Positions 6,542 to 14,500 are shown, counted from the stretch's first letter. The stretch is 27,577 nt of DNA from an uncultured Clostridia bacterium (GCA_934444735.1 CAKSDE010000023.1:1-27577), one strand, 5' to 3'. Numbers and translations are program-made. The notes: generated by a model not told the origin, from the letters alone.

Positions 6542-7234
6542 TTATTTTTTGAATGTCCAATCCAATTCGTCGTTATCATTGAAATGATCATCAAAGACGC
6601 TATCTTTACCAACTTGTAATTTCAAGATTTCTTTGGCGTCATCGTTATTAATACTTTGCCAGTCTGTAAGATCTCCTACTAAATTTGCTGCAGTCCAAAT
6701 CCATGCATCAAGATCAGCATCATCACCGTTAAAGTAATCATCAAAGACGCTATCCTTACCAACTTGTAATTTCAGGATTTCCTTAACGTCATCATTATCA
6801 ATGCTTTGCCAATCCACATACTCGCCAACAAGGTTACCATAATGATATACCTTACCATCAGCAGCAACAACAACCGTTTCCTCTAAAATACCGTCAGCAG
6901 CGATATTTGTACCGCCTACTCTGAGATAATATGTGCCGGGGTCGAGCTTTCCGCCCTTAACACCCATGTCTTGGAAAATTTTGCTGTCCGCTTTAGCAGC
7001 GTCCTGGTCGATATAAAGAATATCTTTATCAGCAAGTCCGTTCTGCAGATTCTTATAAGCCGACTCCGGAATAAGAATAACTGTCATCTGATCTCCGGCA
7101 TAGCTTGTCAAATCTCCTTCAAAGCTTACAGTGCCGTTTGTTTTGTTATATGTAGCGGCATTAGCAGCTACGGCAAAAGCAGCTGAAAGACCTGCGATTG
7201 CTGTGCATGTCAATAATAATTTTCTTATTTTCAT
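6542..7234 (-). CDS. secreted protein with two dockerin-like repeats (left copy)
   Basis: This is a 230-residue protein. The signal peptide ends at ANA (about residue 26). Residues 27-130 are a beta-rich domain closely matching the right-hand copy. Two repeats (134-168 and 184-218, offset 50) share NLVG, DWQSI, NDD and KEILKLQVGKDSVF. They align without gaps to type I dockerin repeats (G-D-V-D-G-N-G-S-I-N-x-x-D-L), with the hydrophobic residue and last Asp kept. The usual calcium ligands at loop positions 1, 3 and 5 are E/D, V/L and W, so calcium binding is doubtful. Start ATG 7234 follows AAGGAGAG. It is the first gene of the leftward cassette. Confidence 0.75.
   Translation of the reverse strand: MKIRKLLLTCTAIAGLSAAFAVAANAATYNKTNGTVSFEGDLTSYAGDQMTVILIPESAYKNLQNGLADKDILYIDQDAAKADSKIFQDMGVKGGKLDPGTYYLRVGGTNIAADGILEETVVVAADGKVYHYGNLVGEYVDWQSIDNDDVKEILKLQVGKDSVFDDYFNGDDADLDAWIWTAANLVGDLTDWQSINNDDAKEILKLQVGKDSVFDDHFNDNDELDWTFKK
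6581..6835 (-). repeat. internal dockerin-like repeat pair (left copy)
   Basis: Two in-frame copies of about 105 bases (6731-6835 and 6581-6685), 150 bases apart, are highly similar in DNA as well as protein. This points to recent duplication or gene conversion within the gene. Confidence 0.75.
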
Positions 7235-7255
7235 AATTTTCTCTCCTTATTAGTA

Positions 7256-7283
7256 TTATAAATTTCTATTTATACAACATGGA
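7256..7283 (-). promoter_or_regulatory. conserved 28-bp upstream block, left cassette
   Basis: This is the reverse complement of 7771-7798. It holds TATAAA as a likely -10, inside a TATAAAT/ATTTATA dyad. No -35 match is found 17 bases upstream, which suggests an activator-dependent promoter. The similarity of the two arms ends at the outer edge of this block. Confidence 0.45.
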
Positions 7284-7770
7284 TTCACCTGTTTTCGCCG
7301 TTTTCGGCACTTTTATCCCGTTTTTTTTGATGTAAATCCGCAGGCTTATGCGCCGCCGTCTTAAACCTAAAAATGAGTACAAATTATAAGTCGAAATTTT
7401 GTAGAAAATGTCTGAAAAAATATTGGGACAGTGTATTTTTTTTATTAGATATTATCTTATTGGTAAAAGTGAACAAAATATTTTCGTTAATCTATGCGAA
7501 AATGACGAAATTCAAAATTTATCTTAAAGAATGGTTGATTTTTTATTGTATATAATTTATAATATAGATAAGTGAATGTAAGGATTTTATGTGAATGTAG
7601 GTGGAACGGGTGTGGATGTAGGTAGATTCCGCGTGAATGTACACGCTCGTGAAATGTGAATGTAAGTAGAGCTTTCCGCGTGAATGTCAAACCTGTGGAA
7701 AGTGGATGTGAGTAGATAACATGTTTGTTTGCAGGCCGCGCCGGTGGGGGGTGGCGGCCGGACAAGCAAT
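7284..7770. other. spacer between the inverted arms
   Basis: These 487 bases hold no convincing gene: a 60-codon reading frame at 7373-7555 lacks a ribosome binding site and reads as AT-rich noise. The left two thirds are very AT-rich. The right third is G-rich on the top strand and carries seven spaced 9-mers (7572-7710), then a GC-rich patch (7735-7762) just before the right arm. Confidence 0.6.
7572..7710 (+). repeat. array of seven GTGAATGTA-like 9-mers
   Basis: Copies start at 7572, 7591, 7612, 7633, 7656, 7680 and 7702. The consensus is GTG(A/G)ATGTA, with at most two mismatches. Start-to-start spacings are 19, 21, 21, 23, 24 and 22 bases, close to two helical turns. Alternate copies (7612, 7656, 7702) are followed by GTAGA, giving a higher-order unit of about 44-46 bases. 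It resembles a phased array of protein-binding sites upstream of the right cassette, whose -10 lies about 70 bases further on. Confidence 0.65.
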
Positions 7771-7798
7771 TCCATGTTGTATAAATAGAAATTTATAA
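7771..7798 (+). promoter_or_regulatory. conserved 28-bp upstream block, right cassette
   Basis: This is identical to the left block in the opposite orientation. TATAAA at 7780-7785 is the likely -10; the -35 position (7757-7762) reads GCCGGA, far from consensus. The array at 7572-7710 is a candidate activator site. Confidence 0.45.
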
Positions 7799-7821
7799 CA
7801 CTTAAAAAAGGAGAGAAAATT

Positions 7822-8532
7822 ATGAAAATAAGAAAATTATTATTGACATGCACAGCAATCGCGGGCATTTCTGCTGCTTTTGCCGTAGCTGCTAATGCTG
7901 AACCTATCACAAACAATACATATGATAAGACAGCAGGAACAGTTAGTGTTGCAACAGATTTGAAGGGCTATGCCGGAGATCAGATGACGGTTATCGTTAT
8001 CCCTGAATCTGCTTATACAAGCAATTCTATTGCAGACGCTGATATTCTTTATATTGATCAGGAGGCTGCTAAGGCTGACAGCAATATTTTCCAAGGAATG
8101 GGTGTTAAAGGCGGTAAGCTCGATCCGGGTACTTACTATATAAAGGTAGGTGGCACAAATATCGCTGCCGACGGTATTATCGTAGAAAAGATCGTTGTTG
8201 CTGCTGATGGTAAAATTTACCATTATGGTAACATTGTTGGCGATTATGTAGATGAGAGTAGCATAGATTTGTTAGATGCTATGCAGATCATATATTATGC
8301 AGCAGGTGCTGATGAGTGCGTATTCTATGATTATTTTGATGAAGATGGTAATATTAATTCAAATGATTGGATTTGGAAGGCTGCAAATTTGGTTGGAACA
8401 TTCGAAGATGAAAGTAGCGTAGATTTGTTAGATGCTATGCAGATCATATATTATGCAGCAGGTGCTGATGAATGTGTATTCTACGATCATTTTGATGAAG
8501 ATGGTAATTACTCTTGGGAATTTAGACAGTAA
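7822..8532 (+). CDS. secreted protein with two dockerin-like repeats (right copy)
   Basis: This 236-residue paralogue of the 6542-7234 protein has a near-identical signal peptide (to ANA, residue 26) and the same beta-rich domain up to about residue 136. Two repeats (137-172 and 189-224, offset 52) contain ESS(I/V)DLLDAMQIIYYAAGADECVF. DLLDAMQIIYYAAG is a classic dockerin helix pattern. The calcium loop is partly degenerate: position 1 is D or T, position 3 is V or E, position 5 is E, position 12 is D. Each repeat has one cysteine, so a disulfide is possible. The start at 7822 follows AAGGAGAG. It is the first gene of the rightward cassette. Confidence 0.78.
   Translation: MKIRKLLLTCTAIAGISAAFAVAANAEPITNNTYDKTAGTVSVATDLKGYAGDQMTVIVIPESAYTSNSIADADILYIDQEAAKADSNIFQGMGVKGGKLDPGTYYIKVGGTNIAADGIIVEKIVVAADGKIYHYGNIVGDYVDESSIDLLDAMQIIYYAAGADECVFYDYFDEDGNINSNDWIWKAANLVGTFEDESSVDLLDAMQIIYYAAGADECVFYDHFDEDGNYSWEFRQ
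8251..8508 (+). repeat. internal dockerin-like repeat pair (right copy)
   Basis: Bases 8251-8352 and 8407-8508 (offset 156) are nearly identical, with only scattered substitutions. The left paralogue has its own near-identical pair with a different sequence, so repeats match better within each gene than between the two genes. Confidence 0.8.
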
Positions 8533-8553
8533 TAAAATAAGGAGGAACTAGGC

Positions 8554-9324
8554 ATGAAAAAAATCATTTCATTATTGTCGATTTTTGCAATAATTGCTAC
8601 AATGTTCACAACTGTTGCAATGGCTGATGATAATAACTATGTTGATTGGACTATAGAAGAACATACAGCAAACAAAATTACATTTCTTGTATATGCACAA
8701 ACAAATCAACAAATAGATGGTGTGACCGTTTCGTTTACTTTGAATAAATTTAATACTACTTATGGTTTGATGGATGATGACTTTACTGTTGAAGCATTAA
8801 ATGGCGCAACTGTTAATGCGAGAACGAGCGCTACTGGTGGTGCAGCTGCGAATAAGAACGTTTTGAGTTTTGTATATGCAAGAACAGATGGTACTAAGAC
8901 TACAGGTAGATTGGATTTGGGAAGAATTAGCATTGATTTAACAGATGTTAAAGAATTTCCTTTGACTAATAAGAAATTTGTAGTTTCTGGAGAAGGCGGC
9001 GACCTTACAGCTACATTTACAAATAAGTTGGCTGGTCAGACAATAGCTCCTAAAGCTGACGAAGGCTTTAAGCCGGCTGCAGGCGGTGACATGGTTAACC
9101 CTGCTACAGGTAAAACAGAACAGACATATCTTACAGATATCGTTGAATTCAATACAGATGAAACTGCTCCTTCAATCACAATTAAGGACGAGGCAGGAGA
9201 AACAAAGACATTTGACGGCGACTGGTATCCGACGAACCTTAAAGGTCAGGGTACAATCAAAGTACTTGTTATCGTTAGATATGCAGGCGCAACTGAAAAG
9301 ACATTCAGTATCGTAAACGAATAA
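8554..9324 (+). CDS. secreted protein with cohesin-like domain (right copy)
   Basis: This is a 256-residue protein. The signal peptide (1-24, ending AMA) matches the left copy. The cohesin-like domain at 27-165 is clearly homologous to but much diverged from the left copy, with the shared skeleton NVL(S/A)F, DLG and TIAPKADE. A short linker rich in Gly and Ala follows. Residues 191-256 form the conserved C-terminal domain ending KTFSIVNE. It lacks the Ig-like domain of the left copy. AAGGAGG precedes ATG 8554, 21 bases after the dockerin-like gene. It has no transmembrane or sortase anchor. The cohesin assignment is pattern-based and needs a structure or profile search. Confidence 0.72.
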   Translation: MKKIISLLSIFAIIATMFTTVAMADDNNYVDWTIEEHTANKITFLVYAQTNQQIDGVTVSFTLNKFNTTYGLMDDDFTVEALNGATVNARTSATGGAAANKNVLSFVYARTDGTKTTGRLDLGRISIDLTDVKEFPLTNKKFVVSGEGGDLTATFTNKLAGQTIAPKADEGFKPAAGGDMVNPATGKTEQTYLTDIVEFNTDETAPSITIKDEAGETKTFDGDWYPTNLKGQGTIKVLVIVRYAGATEKTFSIVNE

Positions 9325-9343
9325 GAAAGGTGGAGTAATAATT

Positions 9344-9517
9344 ATGAAAATTTATGAAAAGCCTATGGCATTAGTAAATAACTTCGATATCGAAGATGTT
9401 ATCGCTGCAAGTGCATATACAGCAAATGATTTGTTGGCTGACGGCGTAATCTCGGCTGAACAGAAGGCTGCTGCTGAGGCTGCAGGCGCTTCACAGGGCG
9501 TTGTATTCCAGTGGTAA
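9344..9517 (+). CDS. conserved 57-residue small protein (right copy)
   Basis: This is nearly identical to the protein at 5299-5472 (four substitutions) and holds the same place: last gene, 19 bases after the cohesin-like gene, AAGGTGGAG upstream. Its sequence is held far more tightly than that of the secreted genes before it. That suggests either strong selection or recent gene conversion. It has an alanine/glutamate-rich, probably helical centre (AAAEAAGA) and a hydrophobic end (GVVFQW). It could be an intracellular regulator, a chaperone-like partner or a peptide signal; none is shown. Confidence 0.75.
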   Translation: MKIYEKPMALVNNFDIEDVIAASAYTANDLLADGVISAEQKAAAEAAGASQGVVFQW

Positions 9518-9534
9518 TTTGAAGTTAAATAAAT

Positions 9535-9563
9535 AAAAAGGAGAGGTAAGCCCTCTCTTTTTT
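9535..9563 (+). terminator. intrinsic terminator of right cassette
   Basis: GAGAGG (9541-9546) pairs with CCTCTC (9552-9557), with an A-run before and a T-run after. It is the mirror copy of 5258-5286. Confidence 0.85.
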
Positions 9564-9579
9564 ATTTTTGGGGGATGTT

Positions 9580-9618
9580 AAAAAGCTTTGGAACGGTTTG
9601 TTAATTCCAAAGCTTTTT
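9580..9618 (+). terminator. second terminator-like hairpin, part of dispersed repeat
   Basis: A 14-bp stem pairs 9580-9593 (core AGCTTTGGAA) with 9605-9618 (core TTCCAAAGCT), ending in a T-run. The same flanking sequence, with 101 extra bases inside, occurs at 3151-3305. Confidence 0.7.
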
Positions 9619-9624
9619 TCCTAT

Positions 9625-9641
9625 CCCCCTTTTTTAGGGGG
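9625..9641 (+). terminator. third small hairpin with T-run
   Basis: CCCCCT (9625-9630) pairs with AGGGGG (9636-9641), followed by ATTTTT. With the two hairpins before it, this makes three terminator-like structures within about 110 bases. These and the promoter at 9752-9780 fill most of the 327-base gap before the next gene; 9642-9750 is AT-rich with no clear signal. Confidence 0.45.
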
Positions 9642-9751
9642 ATTTTTCGGATAAAGCAGATAAATACATAAAAAGTATGGATAAATTTACAATTTTGCGA
9701 TATAATATAATATATAAATCGGCAGAATTACAGAATGTGGCTCCGCGCTTA

Positions 9752-9780
9752 TTGACAGATAGGGAAAAATATTATATACT
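9752..9780 (+). promoter_or_regulatory. near-consensus sigma-A-type promoter
   Basis: A perfect TTGACA (9752-9757) lies 17 bases from TATACT (9775-9780). The predicted transcription start is near 9787, giving a leader of about 58 bases. That leader can form a 7-bp hairpin (TAGGTAA with TTATCTA). It drives the SCP2-like gene. Confidence 0.75.
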
Positions 9781-9844
9781 TATTATATAAATAGGTAATT
9801 GTAAATTTGGCGGTTATCTATAAAAATTAAGGAGGTCGGATAAA

Positions 9845-10396
9845 ATGGATTTTTATCAAGCGTTTGACAGTATCAAAGCAGGCATTTCCGAGGTTGACAC
9901 AAGTAAGTTTCAGGGAAATTTTGCTATTCAGTGCACAATGACCAACAAGGACTGCGGAGGCATTTTCTACATTGAATATAAGGACGGCTCTCTTAATGTT
10001 GAACCGTATAATTACTATGATAATAATGTAGATATCACAGCCGGTTACAGTGATCTTTGCAAGGCTCTTGCGGGGAGCGTTTCAAAGAATGTGATTTTCG
10101 CGGGAGATGAGTCGGTATTTAAGGCTTTTGCGGCGGCGATAAAATTTGCATTGCCCGAGAAGAAAGCAGCCAAAAAGCCTGCGAAAAAGGCAGCGGCTAA
10201 AAAGACGGCTGAAAAGAAAGTGACCGAAAAGAAAGTAACAGAAAAGAAAACCGAAAAAAAGCCGGAGGAAAAGAAACCGGCAGAGAAGATAGAGAAAAAA
10301 ACGGAGGCAAAGCCTGTTAAAAAGGCGGCGGAAAAACCCGCTGAAAAGCCTGCTGAAAAAAAGACTAAGCCGACAGAGGCAAAGTCTAAAAAATAA
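9845..10396 (+). CDS. SCP2-like protein with histone-H1-like basic tail
   Basis: This is a 183-residue protein. Residues 1-102 resemble a small SCP2 (sterol carrier protein 2-like) lipid-binding fold (FQGNFAIQC, GGIFYIEYKDGSLNVEP). Residues 103-183 are almost only Lys, Ala, Pro, Glu and Thr, with KKPAKKAAAKK- and AEKPAEKPAEKK-type repeats like histone H1 or bacterial Hc1-type tails. No signal peptide is present, so it is cytoplasmic. AAGGAGG precedes the ATG. The tail could bind nucleic acid or acidic polymers, or be a flexible linker. It appears to be a single-gene unit with its own promoter and a shared terminator. The SCP2 assignment is moderate. Confidence 0.65.
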   Translation: MDFYQAFDSIKAGISEVDTSKFQGNFAIQCTMTNKDCGGIFYIEYKDGSLNVEPYNYYDNNVDITAGYSDLCKALAGSVSKNVIFAGDESVFKAFAAAIKFALPEKKAAKKPAKKAAAKKTAEKKVTEKKVTEKKTEKKPEEKKPAEKIEKKTEAKPVKKAAEKPAEKPAEKKTKPTEAKSKK

Positions 10397-10406
10397 TTTT
10401 TTTTAA

Positions 10407-10443
10407 AATAGCTGTTCAGTCGCATTGCGGACGGACAGTTATT
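10407..10443. terminator. terminator between convergent genes
   Basis: Bases 10407-10417 pair with 10433-10443 (one G-U and one U-G pair), followed by a T-run on the plus strand. An A/T-rich run on the other side could serve the minus strand. The end of the araC-type gene (10439) lies inside the right arm. Confidence 0.6.
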
Positions 10444-11290
10444 TTTTGTTTTGAATTTTAAATTCCCTTTTGTAAAATGACGGTGTTGAGCCGGTGTGCT
10501 TTTTGAAAAGTCTTGTAAAATAGTTGTAGTCGTTTATCCCGACAAGCTCGGCGAGTTTTTGTATCGGTATATCGTTATGATTCCCCAGAATATTTATCGC
10601 GGAGGTTACGCGCACGTTGTTTATGTATTGAGTTATGCTGATTGCAAGCTCGTCTTTGAAAAGGTGTTCCAAGTAAGAATCGCTTAGATAGACGAGCCTT
10701 GCAAGCTGAGATACGGTTATGCTTTCCATGTAATGCTCGCCGATGTAGAGGACAACGCGGTTGATTTTTTCTCGGTTTGAGAGTTTTGTTTCGATGCTTT
10801 TGCCGCTTTCAACCGAGAGAGTAAAGTTTCGCAGAAGATAGACGAGAAAGCAAAATGTAAGCCCTGTCAGGTGGGTTTTGCAGAACGGCTCATTGCGTTT
10901 GTATTGCTCGATTATCGCGTCGATATATCCGCGGCAGACGGAGTTGTTTTTTATGTGATTTGTGAAGGTGGGGGAGATGTCGTCCTCTTCGGCAAAAAAG
11001 AAATCGGGCGAGGTGAGGAGGGCGCAGCGCGAGGTGTCGGGCGAGGAGTTTTCGCTTTTGTGCAGCTCGCTGCTGTTGACGATGATTATATCCCCGGCGT
11101 TTACTTCGTATTTGTTATGATTGCAGTAAAAATCGCATTTGCCGCTTTGCCAGTAGAGTATTTCGATTTGGCGGTGCCAGTGCGGTGCGACCTCGGAATA
11201 TTTCTTTTCGCTGTTTTTGGAAAAGAGAATTCTAAGCCGATTATTGCCCAAGTCGGGCGCGATTTCATATGACGGAAATGTTATATCCAT
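10439..11290 (-). CDS. AraC-family transcriptional regulator
   Basis: This is a 283-residue protein. The N-terminal part (about 25-110) has the cupin-like sugar-sensing pattern (HWHRQIEILYW, VNAGDIIIVNSSELH). The C-terminal part (about 178-283) has two helix-turn-helix motifs, with LARLVYLSDSYLEHLFKDEL in the first and the family signature INDYNYFTRLFKKHTGSTPS in the second. Such proteins usually activate sugar or polysaccharide genes next to them. It is transcribed away from the large surface locus starting at 11539, so that locus is the likely target. Start ATG 11290 is preceded by AAGGAGA. Its promoter is at 11385-11413. Confidence 0.92.
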   Translation of the reverse strand: MDITFPSYEIAPDLGNNRLRILFSKNSEKKYSEVAPHWHRQIEILYWQSGKCDFYCNHNKYEVNAGDIIIVNSSELHKSENSSPDTSRCALLTSPDFFFAEEDDISPTFTNHIKNNSVCRGYIDAIIEQYKRNEPFCKTHLTGLTFCFLVYLLRNFTLSVESGKSIETKLSNREKINRVVLYIGEHYMESITVSQLARLVYLSDSYLEHLFKDELAISITQYINNVRVTSAINILGNHNDIPIQKLAELVGINDYNYFTRLFKKHTGSTPSFYKREFKIQNKK

Positions 11291-11384
11291 ATAAAGTTCT
11301 CCTTTTATGATTTTGGTTAAAACAGAATTGTGCTAATCCACGGAAGATTTTCAACAAACAAATACTATCAATATTTATAATGAT

Positions 11385-11413
11385 ATTATATAATAAGAGT
11401 ATCGAAAAGTCAA
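11385..11413 (-). promoter_or_regulatory. consensus promoter of the AraC-type gene
   Basis: On the minus strand TTGACT (11413-11408) and TATAAT (11390-11385) are 17 bases apart. The predicted transcription start is near 11378, about 88 bases before the gene. Confidence 0.75.
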
Positions 11414-11508
11414 TCTTTTAAGTGTGTTTTATATAAAAAATATAAGAATACCCGTTAAAAAGGTTAAAGAAAATTATAACATAAATAGCAAAAAAGTCAT
11501 TATTTGAC
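11405..11508. promoter_or_regulatory. candidate AraC operator pair
   Basis: AAAAGTCAAT (11405-11414, overlapping the -35 of the AraC-type gene) and AAAAGTCATT (11492-11501) are near-identical direct copies. The second also forms GTCA-N5-TGAC (11496-11508). They are the only obvious repeated motif in the 248-base divergent region. I could not find a good plus-strand promoter here. AraC binding is inference. Confidence 0.3.
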
Positions 11509-11538
11509 CAAAATTTCATGTGAAAGGTGTGATGCAGA

Positions 11539-14500
11539 GTGAAAATAACGAAAAAGATGGTGTCTGCGTTTCTCGGGGTGTGTATGACAGCGCAAACGGG
11601 GATTGTCGGAGTGAGCGCCGCGCCGGGGAGAACGGTGTGGGTGTCGCCTGACGGGAACGATTCGGGGAGCGGCGCGGAAAATGATCCGTTAAAGTCGATT
11701 GAGGCGGCGGTTGAGGCGGCGAAGAAGTATAAAAGCGAGGCGGTGACGGTAATCTTAAAGGCAGGCAACTATTACGCCGATAAGAGCATCGTATTTGACG
11801 AGGACGACTCGCGGGAGGAGTCGGCGCCGCTTACAGTGACCTCGGAGGAGGGCGTAAGGGCGAATATTATCGGTGGAAAGAAGATAGATACGACAAAATT
11901 CACCTGTGTTACCGACGGTAATATATTAGACAGACTGCCGGTTGCGGCAAGAGGTAAGGTATACAGTCTAAGCCTTAAAGAGCAGGGTGATTTTTATCTT
12001 GGTACGCTTTCACAGTTCGGCACATATTACGGCAACGGGAGCGAGATTCCCGATATATACGTAAACGGCAAGAAGATGACGAATGCGCGGTGGCCGAACG
12101 AGGGGTATGCAAAGGTGGGGACGGTGCTTGACGCAGGCTCGGCCGACTCGACTTTGGGGCAGAAACCGGCGAATGCAAAGGGCGCGGTTATGGCATATGA
12201 TGATGAGAGAATATCGCGCTGGGTAAACGCAGAGGACGCATGGCTGTACGGTTATTGGACATGGAATTGGGAGGCGAGCAGTCTGCGCATTAAAAAGATT
12301 GATGTTGGCGAGAAAACACTTGAAACAGAGGATTCCACGACATTCGGAATGAGAGAGGGACAGCGCTTTATGGCGTTCAATCTTTTGGAGGAGCTTGATT
12401 CGCCGGGAGAGTATTACATAGACAGGGAAAATGAGATTTTGTATTATTACCCGATATGCAGTCTTGACGATACCGAGATGCTGATTTCGCAGACCGACAC
12501 CATTATATCGGTAGAAAACTGCAAAAATATCACGTTTGAACGGCTTACAGTTGAGTGCGCGAGAGTGTACGGGGTAAGCGTTGCGGATAATACCGAAAAT
12601 ATTGTGTTTAACGGCTGTATTCTGCGCGGATCGAGCGGAAGAGTGGTTAATCTGTACGGCAGGAATAACAAGCTGATAAATTCGGATATATATGACGCGG
12701 GAATGGATTGTATAGGATTCAGCGGCGGAAAGGCGGATAATACTGTTTTTGAACTGGGGAATAACCTGATCGAGAACTGTGATATACATGATTTCGGGCA
12801 GAAGATGACAACGGGCTACGGAATATTGGCACGAGGACACGGAAATAACATAGTTCATAACAGAGTACATTCGGGGCCGGCGCAGGCGATGTCGGCGAGC
12901 GGATTTCTCTCAAAGCTTGAATATAATGAAATTTACGATGTGCTGCGCGAGACAGAGGACGCCGGCGCAATCTACGGCGGAAGATCGGCGCAGGATAGGA
13001 GAATGAGCATTTCCTACAATTATATACACGACGTCTGCGGTCAGGACGATATGCGAAAGGGTTATTATATGGGAATATATCTGGACGATTATCTCTCGGA
13101 TATAACAGTAAAATCGAATATATTCAAAAATGTATCGACCCCGATAATGGGGCATAATTCATCGCAGTGTACGGTGGAAAATAACCTTATCATAAATAAA
13201 ACAGCATCATCAAACGGCTGTATATGGTGGACAGACGGCGGAAATGATTGGTCAAACGGGAATTTGTACGATACCTCAACAAGTCAGGGACAGTTCTATA
13301 AAACGCATTTGGCAATCGACTGGACAAAAGAGCCTTATTGTACACTATTTCCGGAGGCACTTAACGTAACTCCGGAAAATGCACTGGAGCCGTTTGATAA
13401 TGTGATAAAAAACAACATTTCGGTAAATCATGTCGGGACGAACATAGACTCCGATGTGTATGCGCGCTCGGAGGTGGAGAATAATCTTGTGTATGATTAT
13501 GATCCGGGATTTGTGGATTATGAAAACGACGATTTCAGATTCCGTGAGGATTCGGAGATTTATGAGAAGATCCCCGAATGGCAAAATATTGATATTTCAA
13601 AAATCGGGCTGTATTATGATGAGAACAGACCGACAAATGAGCCGAGCGTGAATAAGTCGAACTTTACATTGGTGTCGCCTGCCGACGGGGCGGAAAATGT
13701 CCCGGCATATAAGGCGCAGTTTGATTGGAATATCTGCCAGGAGATGGGGATAGACCGCTACAGGCTCGTGATTGCAAGGGACAGCGAGTTCAGTGATGTT
13801 GTAAAAGATACGGAATCGGGCGATATTTCAAAGGAGATAAGCGATTTGGAGCCGAACACGACATATTATTGGAAGGTTGCCGGAGTGCGCGGCAGAGGCG
13901 ATGACAGAGAAAGTATATGGTGTGATGAGGTGAGGAGCTTTACTACATCGTACTATATGCCCGAGAGCGATGAGGCAAGCGTGAAAATTGATAATCTGCA
14001 AAGCTTTATAAGCGATAAGGAAAACTGGAAGGTCGGCAGCGGAAAGGGAATCACCCTTGGGGAGGATTTTGTGACATTCACTTCGGCAGGCGTTTCGGTT
14101 TCGGGATATGAGGGCGCGCCGACCGATTATAACACGCTATATCATTTTGCAATCCGATTCGGCGGAGGCGGTTGGAAAGGGATAGGTCTGCACTCGAATA
14201 ATACAAGCGAAGTCGGCTGGGTGAAAAATTCGCATTATCTTGTAATCATAAAGGAAGATGCGATAGAAATGCATAAATACCCCGAAAGCTTCAGAGGTGC
14301 AAAGATGCTTTTTTCAAAGCCGTGCCGCTTGGATTTTGAGGATTCTAAAGATCATGATATAGTGTTCGGGACATATCGTATGCGTGGTGAGCTGTATGTG
14401 ATTTTTGCGATAGACGGTGAGATTTACTATAATTTTAAGGATACGTACGGAGATGCGCTTAAAAAAGACGGATATTTGTCGGTGTATAATATGGGGGAAA

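Larger units (their letters stand above)
5258..9563. repeat. inverted duplication of a three-gene cassette
   Basis: The left arm (5258-7283, minus strand) and right arm (7771-9563, plus strand) carry the same gene order, spacing, ribosome binding sites, upstream block and terminator. Similarity is highest at the ends: the first coding bases of gene 1, the last 130 or so bases of gene 2, and all of gene 3. It is lowest in the dockerin-like part of gene 1 and the cohesin-like part of gene 2. The left gene 2 also has an extra domain of about 95 residues. The arms face away from a 487-bp spacer. No transposase or recombinase is present in the window. Confidence 0.85.

Noticed and set aside
7373..7555. 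60-codon reading frame in the spacer
   Set aside because: No ribosome binding site, very AT-rich, and no counterpart elsewhere in the inverted structure.
7572..7710. CRISPR array
   Set aside because: Repeats are only 9 bases, spacings are 10-15 bases and not unique in pattern, and no cas genes are present.
7487..7765. Minus-strand reading frame with FTF/TYLH repeats over the 9-mer array
   Set aside because: The repeats are just the translation of the GTGAATGTA array on the other strand; no start signal.
5258..9563. Transposon or integron explanation for the inverted arms
   Set aside because: No transposase, integrase or terminal target duplication can be seen; the arms are full operons with diverged coding centres.
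10045..10425. Minus-strand frame rich in Phe, Ala and Gly opposite the SCP2-like gene
   Set aside because: It is the complement of the Lys/Ala/Pro codons of the tail; no ribosome binding site.
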